DNA of 64,000 nucleotides from Vibrio nitrifigilis (GTDB lineage Bacteria; Pseudomonadota; Gammaproteobacteria; Enterobacterales; Vibrionaceae). The position numbers and the translations under genes are program-made. Under the pieces are notes generated by a model. That model was not told where the DNA came from. It worked only from the letters and a program-made list of their open reading frames with translations, and ran no database searches. The stretch spans positions 682,001-746,000 of the forward strand of contig NZ_JADPMR010000001.1 in assembly GCF_015686695.1 (NCBI RefSeq), written 5' to 3'. This document shows, piece after piece, positions 60,833 through 64,000 of this stretch (its first letter is position 1; every line of letters begins with the position of its first letter).

Positions 60833-62458
60833 ATGAAAGGTTTCTTTAGTAAACTTTCTCAAGCAATCATGCTACCGATAGCTTTGCTTCCAGCTGCCGG
60901 TATTATGTTGGGAATCGGTGGTAGTTTCACCAACCCAACCATGGTTGAAGCTTACCAAATCTCAATTTTGCAAGACGGCACTGCGCTAAACAGTTTCTTA
61001 CAAGTTATGACAGCCGCAGGTAACATCGTTTTTGCTAACTTGCCTGTAATGTTCGCACTGGCTATCGCGATTGGTTTCGCGCGCGCAGAAAAAGGTGCAG
61101 CAGCATTGGCAGCATTGATTTCATACCTAGTAATGAACGTTGCTATCGCGAAAACATTGGTTGTTGGTGGGATGATCGACTCAGCATCAAACACTGTTAT
61201 TCTGATGGGCAGCAATTATTCGGGTATCCTTGCTGATGTTCTAGGCATTCACAACACACTAAGTATGGGTGTGTTTGGTGGTTTGATTGCCGGTGCTGTT
61301 ACTGTTGTTCTACACAACCGTTACCACGATGCAAAACTACCTGATTACCTAGGTTTCTTCGGCGGCGCACGTTACGTTCCAATCATCAGTGCATTTGCTG
61401 CATTGTTCTACGGTATCGTTTTAACCTTTATCTGGCCATTCTTCGGTGCTGCATTTGGTGCTATCGGTGTTGCTCTAGGTGATCTTCGTGCTTCTGGTCT
61501 TGGTTACATTGCATCTTTCATCTTCGGTATCATTGAACGTTCATTGATCCCTGTTGGTCTTCACCACGTATTCTACTTGCCACTATGGCAAACAGAAATC
61601 GGCGGTACTGCTCATATTGCTGGTGAAGTTGTAAAAGGTACTCAAAACATCTTCTTCGCTTCTCTAGCGTCTGGCGATTTCTCACAATTCTCTTCTACTA
61701 ACTTCATGACTGGTAAATTCCCATTCATGATGTTTGGTCTTCCAGCAGCTGCTTACGCAATGTACACACTTGTTGACCCAGAAAACCGCAAAGCAGCGGG
61801 TGGTCTATTGTTCTCTGTTGCGTTAACTGCATTCTTGACTGGTATTACAGAGCCAATTGAATTTACATTCTTGTTCTTGTCACCAGCTCTATACTACTTC
61901 TTACACGTGCCATTGGCAGGTATTTCATTCCTATTAATGGACCTTCTAGGTGTTAAAGTAGGTATGACATTCTCTGGCGGTTTTATCGATTTCTCCCTAT
62001 TCGGTATTCTTCCAGGTGTAACTGGTGTTAATAACCACTGGTACTACATTATTGCCGTGGGTATTGTTTACGCGTTCGTTTACTTCTTCTTGTTCCGTTG
62101 GTACATCGTTAAATTCGATGTTAAAACTCCAGGTCGTAAAGGTAGTGCAGTAGCGGTGGTATCTAAACAAGATTACCGTGATGCAAAAGCCGGTGGTTCT
62201 GCTGGCGGCGATGACGGTAAAGCTGAAGCAATGATCGATGCTCTAGGTGGCAAAGATAACATTGTTGACGTTGATGCTTGTATCACTCGTCTACGTATTA
62301 CAGTTAAAGACGCAGGTCTAGTAAAAGAAAATGATTACTGGACAACTCAGCTAGGTGCTCGTGGTTTGGTTAAAGTGGGTGAAACTGGTATCCAAGCTAT
62401 TTACGGTGCACAAGCAGCAACTTACAAAGCACAGATTAACTCTAAACTTGGTAAGTAA
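60833..62458 (+). CDS. ptsG: PTS glucose-type EIIBC component
   Basis: The 541-residue protein has an N-terminal EIIC membrane domain with LSQAIMLPIALLPAAGIMLGIG and GITEPIEFTFLF, then an EIIB domain (about 455-541) with the phosphocysteine in DACITRLRITV. It imports and phosphorylates glucose, or possibly N-acetylglucosamine, using a separate EIIA. Position after tatD is typical of glucose-specific PtsG in Vibrio. The stop overlaps the RDD gene start by one base. Confidence 0.9.
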   Translation: MKGFFSKLSQAIMLPIALLPAAGIMLGIGGSFTNPTMVEAYQISILQDGTALNSFLQVMTAAGNIVFANLPVMFALAIAIGFARAEKGAAALAALISYLVMNVAIAKTLVVGGMIDSASNTVILMGSNYSGILADVLGIHNTLSMGVFGGLIAGAVTVVLHNRYHDAKLPDYLGFFGGARYVPIISAFAALFYGIVLTFIWPFFGAAFGAIGVALGDLRASGLGYIASFIFGIIERSLIPVGLHHVFYLPLWQTEIGGTAHIAGEVVKGTQNIFFASLASGDFSQFSSTNFMTGKFPFMMFGLPAAAYAMYTLVDPENRKAAGGLLFSVALTAFLTGITEPIEFTFLFLSPALYYFLHVPLAGISFLLMDLLGVKVGMTFSGGFIDFSLFGILPGVTGVNNHWYYIIAVGIVYAFVYFFLFRWYIVKFDVKTPGRKGSAVAVVSKQDYRDAKAGGSAGGDDGKAEAMIDALGGKDNIVDVDACITRLRITVKDAGLVKENDYWTTQLGARGLVKVGETGIQAIYGAQAATYKAQINSKLGK

Positions 62459-62937
62459 TGAGCGTTAAAGAGAAATTTAAACGCACAGGGGCATTCGTTA
62501 TTGATTTTTCAATCGTCAAAATGTTTGCCCAAGTTCTCATCGGTGGCGTGTATTACGCCATCATGGGCGTTAGCTTAAGGCATCCACAGGCGTCAGGGTT
62601 ACTGTCGTCTTATGGAGAAGCCGCTTTACCAATTTTGCTTGCTATCTGTGTGTTTATTCTCATTATTTTTATTGGTATGTATTTGGGGTATCACTGGGTG
62701 TGTTACCGTTATTTAGGTAACTCCCTAGCGCGCTTTTTTATGAGAGTGAATGTGGTATCCAGAGCGGATGGCAAACCTGTCGATAAAAAGACGTATTTTG
62801 AACGTGAGTTTTATAAGATTGCACTGTGTGTTTGTACTATTGGTATTTATGCCTTGTATAGTGCAGCTCAACTCTATGCTTTTGAACGTTCGCCTTATCA
62901 TGATAATCGTTACTCAACACGCGTTGATGTAGATTAA
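62458..62937 (+). CDS. RDD family membrane protein
   Basis: A 159-residue protein with three or four membrane helices and the RDD pattern near its N-terminus (RTGAFVIDFSIVKMF, with Arg and Asp at the expected spacing). The first ATG overlaps the ptsG stop (TAATG), so it is co-translated with ptsG. RDD proteins are varied; some act in ion homeostasis. No role with ptsG is known to me. Confidence 0.78.
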   Translation: MSVKEKFKRTGAFVIDFSIVKMFAQVLIGGVYYAIMGVSLRHPQASGLLSSYGEAALPILLAICVFILIIFIGMYLGYHWVCYRYLGNSLARFFMRVNVVSRADGKPVDKKTYFEREFYKIALCVCTIGIYALYSAAQLYAFERSPYHDNRYSTRVDVD

Positions 62938-62957
62938 CCAAATACCATAGTGATACT

Positions 62958-62991
62958 AAAGCCAGCACCGAGTGCTGGCTTTTTCTTTTTT
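62958..62991 (+). terminator. Rho-independent terminator of the ptsG operon
   Basis: AAAGCCAGCAC-CGA-GTGCTGGCTTT is an eleven-base perfect stem followed by TTCTTTTT, 20 bases after the RDD gene. Confidence 0.9.
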
Positions 62992-63151
62992 ATCTATGTG
63001 CAATGTCATTCGCTTTAACTTGTCTGTCCTTATAAATACGTTTGGGTATAAATACGAGGACAGGTTTTTGGATTCCCATTACTTATTACTGACAAAATAA
63101 TCATTGATGAAAGTTAGAGTTCTCCTAGGTTTTAATCCGTTGGAAATAAGA

Positions 63152-63568
63152 ATGAAAAAACTAGCCATTTTATCGTTAAGCCTATTAGGTGCCTCTATGT
63201 CGACTTATGCAGCGCAAGAGTCTGGACCTAAACTAGCAGTGGGTATGGCGATTGACCAACAGCTTAGTGCAGTCCTTTCTATTGAAGATACTTACCGTTT
63301 TACATTAGGGAATAGGGGAGCGGCGGCTGACTATCTATTTAAGCGTGGCCGCTTTGATGACCCACAAATTCCTGTTACTTGGTATGTAGGCGCTGGTGGC
63401 TGGACACATTGGGATCATGATGATTATGGTGTTCGCGCTCCGATTGGTTTGAACTGGGCGGCAAACAAGCATATTGATGTGTATGGTGAAGTGCAGCCTG
63501 AAGTCGATTTACACTCAGGTCCAGATTTGCAGTTGGGTGCGGCCGTGGGTGTTACTTACCGTTTCTAA
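63152..63568 (+). CDS. Small outer-membrane beta-barrel-like exported protein
   Basis: The ATG at 63152 gives MKKLAILSLSLLGASMSTYAA, a good signal peptide cut near TYA-A; the upstream frame lacks one. The mature part of about 118 residues alternates hydrophobic and polar residues, ending LQLGAAVGVTYRF, with a terminal Phe as in outer-membrane barrels. It probably forms a small eight-stranded barrel. A recognisable family could not be assigned. Confidence 0.75.
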   Translation: MKKLAILSLSLLGASMSTYAAQESGPKLAVGMAIDQQLSAVLSIEDTYRFTLGNRGAAADYLFKRGRFDDPQIPVTWYVGAGGWTHWDHDDYGVRAPIGLNWAANKHIDVYGEVQPEVDLHSGPDLQLGAAVGVTYRF

Positions 63569-63586
63569 TCCATGATCGATGGATAT

Positions 63587-63618
63587 AAAAAAACCGATAC
63601 GACATCGTATCGGTTTTT
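63587..63618. terminator. Bidirectional terminator between the barrel protein and the transporter genes
   Basis: AAAAACCGATACGA pairs perfectly with TCGTATCGGTTTTT around a two-base loop, with A and T tails serving both strands. Confidence 0.9.
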
Positions 63619-63638
63619 CTGTACAAGAAATTTGTAAT

Positions 63639-63728
63639 TTATTTCATCGCTTTGCGAATACAGATGGCGGCACCGCCCCAAGTAATTCCCAACCCGATAA
63701 CTAACATTATGATTGCGCCTGTGGTCAT
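63639..63728 (-). CDS. MetS-type small subunit of NSS transporter
   Basis: A 29-residue single-helix peptide, MTTGAIIMLVIGLGITWGGA followed by AICIRKAMK. It matches the MetS-type small subunits encoded directly after NSS-family transporters. Its start overlaps the transporter stop by four bases (63725-63728), so translation is coupled. In relatives the small subunit is needed for transport of methionine or similar amino acids. Confidence 0.85.
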   Translation of the reverse strand: MTTGAIIMLVIGLGITWGGAAICIRKAMK

Positions 63729-64000
63729 GCTTGAACTCCTTTATCTTTACTCGATACGTTGATAGCCACGCCGATTACAAATAGTACGGCGATCATTACC
63801 CAGCCTAGAGTTAGGTCGTAGCCGCCGTAACCAACAGTAAGTAATGTGTTTAGCTTAGTCACGATAATCACGGCAAGGATCGCTGGTGAAATGAAGCGTA
63901 GGCAGACATCAAACCAGAAGCCAATGTGGAAATCTGAATGTTGGTTTGTGTATTCACGTGATTCAGCAATACTCATCATCCAAGTCATTAGAATCAATTC
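63725..64000 (-). CDS. C-terminal part of NSS-family sodium-dependent transporter (partial)
   Basis: The frame is open to the window edge and encodes about 91 residues: a loop with SREYTNQHSDFHIGFWFDVCLRF, then two membrane helices (ISPAILAVIIVTKL and LGWVMIAVLFVIGVAINVSS). This fits the last two helices of a neurotransmitter:sodium symporter. The 5' part lies outside the window. The following MetS-type gene supports the family. The substrate is probably an amino acid. Confidence 0.82.
   Translation of the reverse strand, partial: ELILMTWMMSIAESREYTNQHSDFHIGFWFDVCLRFISPAILAVIIVTKLNTLLTVGYGGYDLTLGWVMIAVLFVIGVAINVSSKDKGVQA

Noticed and set aside
1..64000. CRISPR array or rRNA operon
   Set aside because: No regularly spaced repeats with unique spacers and no rRNA-like sequence were seen on either strand.

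Overview
This is a chromosomal window from a marine gammaproteobacterium of the genus Vibrio or a very close relative. The call rests on gene content and order: ccmGHI-mlaA, sodB-grxD-topB, yejM-yejL-yejK, nhaC-type antiporter-asd-marC-adhE, rne-rluC, and maf-yceD-rpmF-plsX-fabHDG-acpP-fabF-pabC-mltG-tmk-holB-tatD-ptsG. I recall this order from Vibrio chromosome 1; no database was searched. Base composition is moderate in the core and clearly AT-richer between about 17.3 and 22.5 kb.

Layout. 0-2.6 kb: end of a cytochrome c maturation operon, then the lipid-asymmetry lipoprotein MlaA. 2.6-5.6 kb: a degenerate SDR-like gene with a perfect FNR-type box upstream, a VC2046/SO_2500-type protein, iron superoxide dismutase and monothiol glutaredoxin. 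5.6-15.2 kb: topoisomerase III, an SDR, a histone-deacetylase-like hydrolase, an HD-GYP protein, DoxX, a divergent LysR/Bcr-type drug exporter pair, and a secreted GH128-type glucanase with a CBM6-like domain. 15.56 kb: tRNA-Ser(UGA).

15.7-22.7 kb: an accessory island just after the tRNA-Ser terminator, bounded by two near-identical direct repeats of about 215 bp. It holds a decayed IS630-family element and a tight four-gene operon: an adenine methyltransferase fused to a target-recognition domain, a phosphoribosyltransferase-like protein, a large AAA-type ATPase, and an unrecognised protein. This is the best candidate in the window for an undescribed anti-phage or other conflict system. 22.8-26.3 kb: a beta-glucoside PTS operon behind a BglG/LicT-type antitermination leader.

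26.3-33.5 kb: TPR protein, class B acid phosphatase, DMT-type exporter, then a small cluster of an Rrf2 regulator, a membrane protein with a strong FNR box plus a perfect palindrome in its promoter, and CowN, which protects nitrogenase from CO and is preceded by a sigma-54-like promoter. This points to a diazotrophic Vibrio, although no nif genes lie in the window. tRNA-Pro(GGG) and the yej genes follow.

33.5-64 kb: mostly housekeeping genes. Two oddities stand out. First, a truncated, probably catalytically dead RNase E paralogue lies in tandem upstream of rne. Second, TatD reads through its usual end into its own terminator next to an eight-T run. The window closes with the 3' end of an NSS-family transporter and its MetS-type small subunit on the minus strand.
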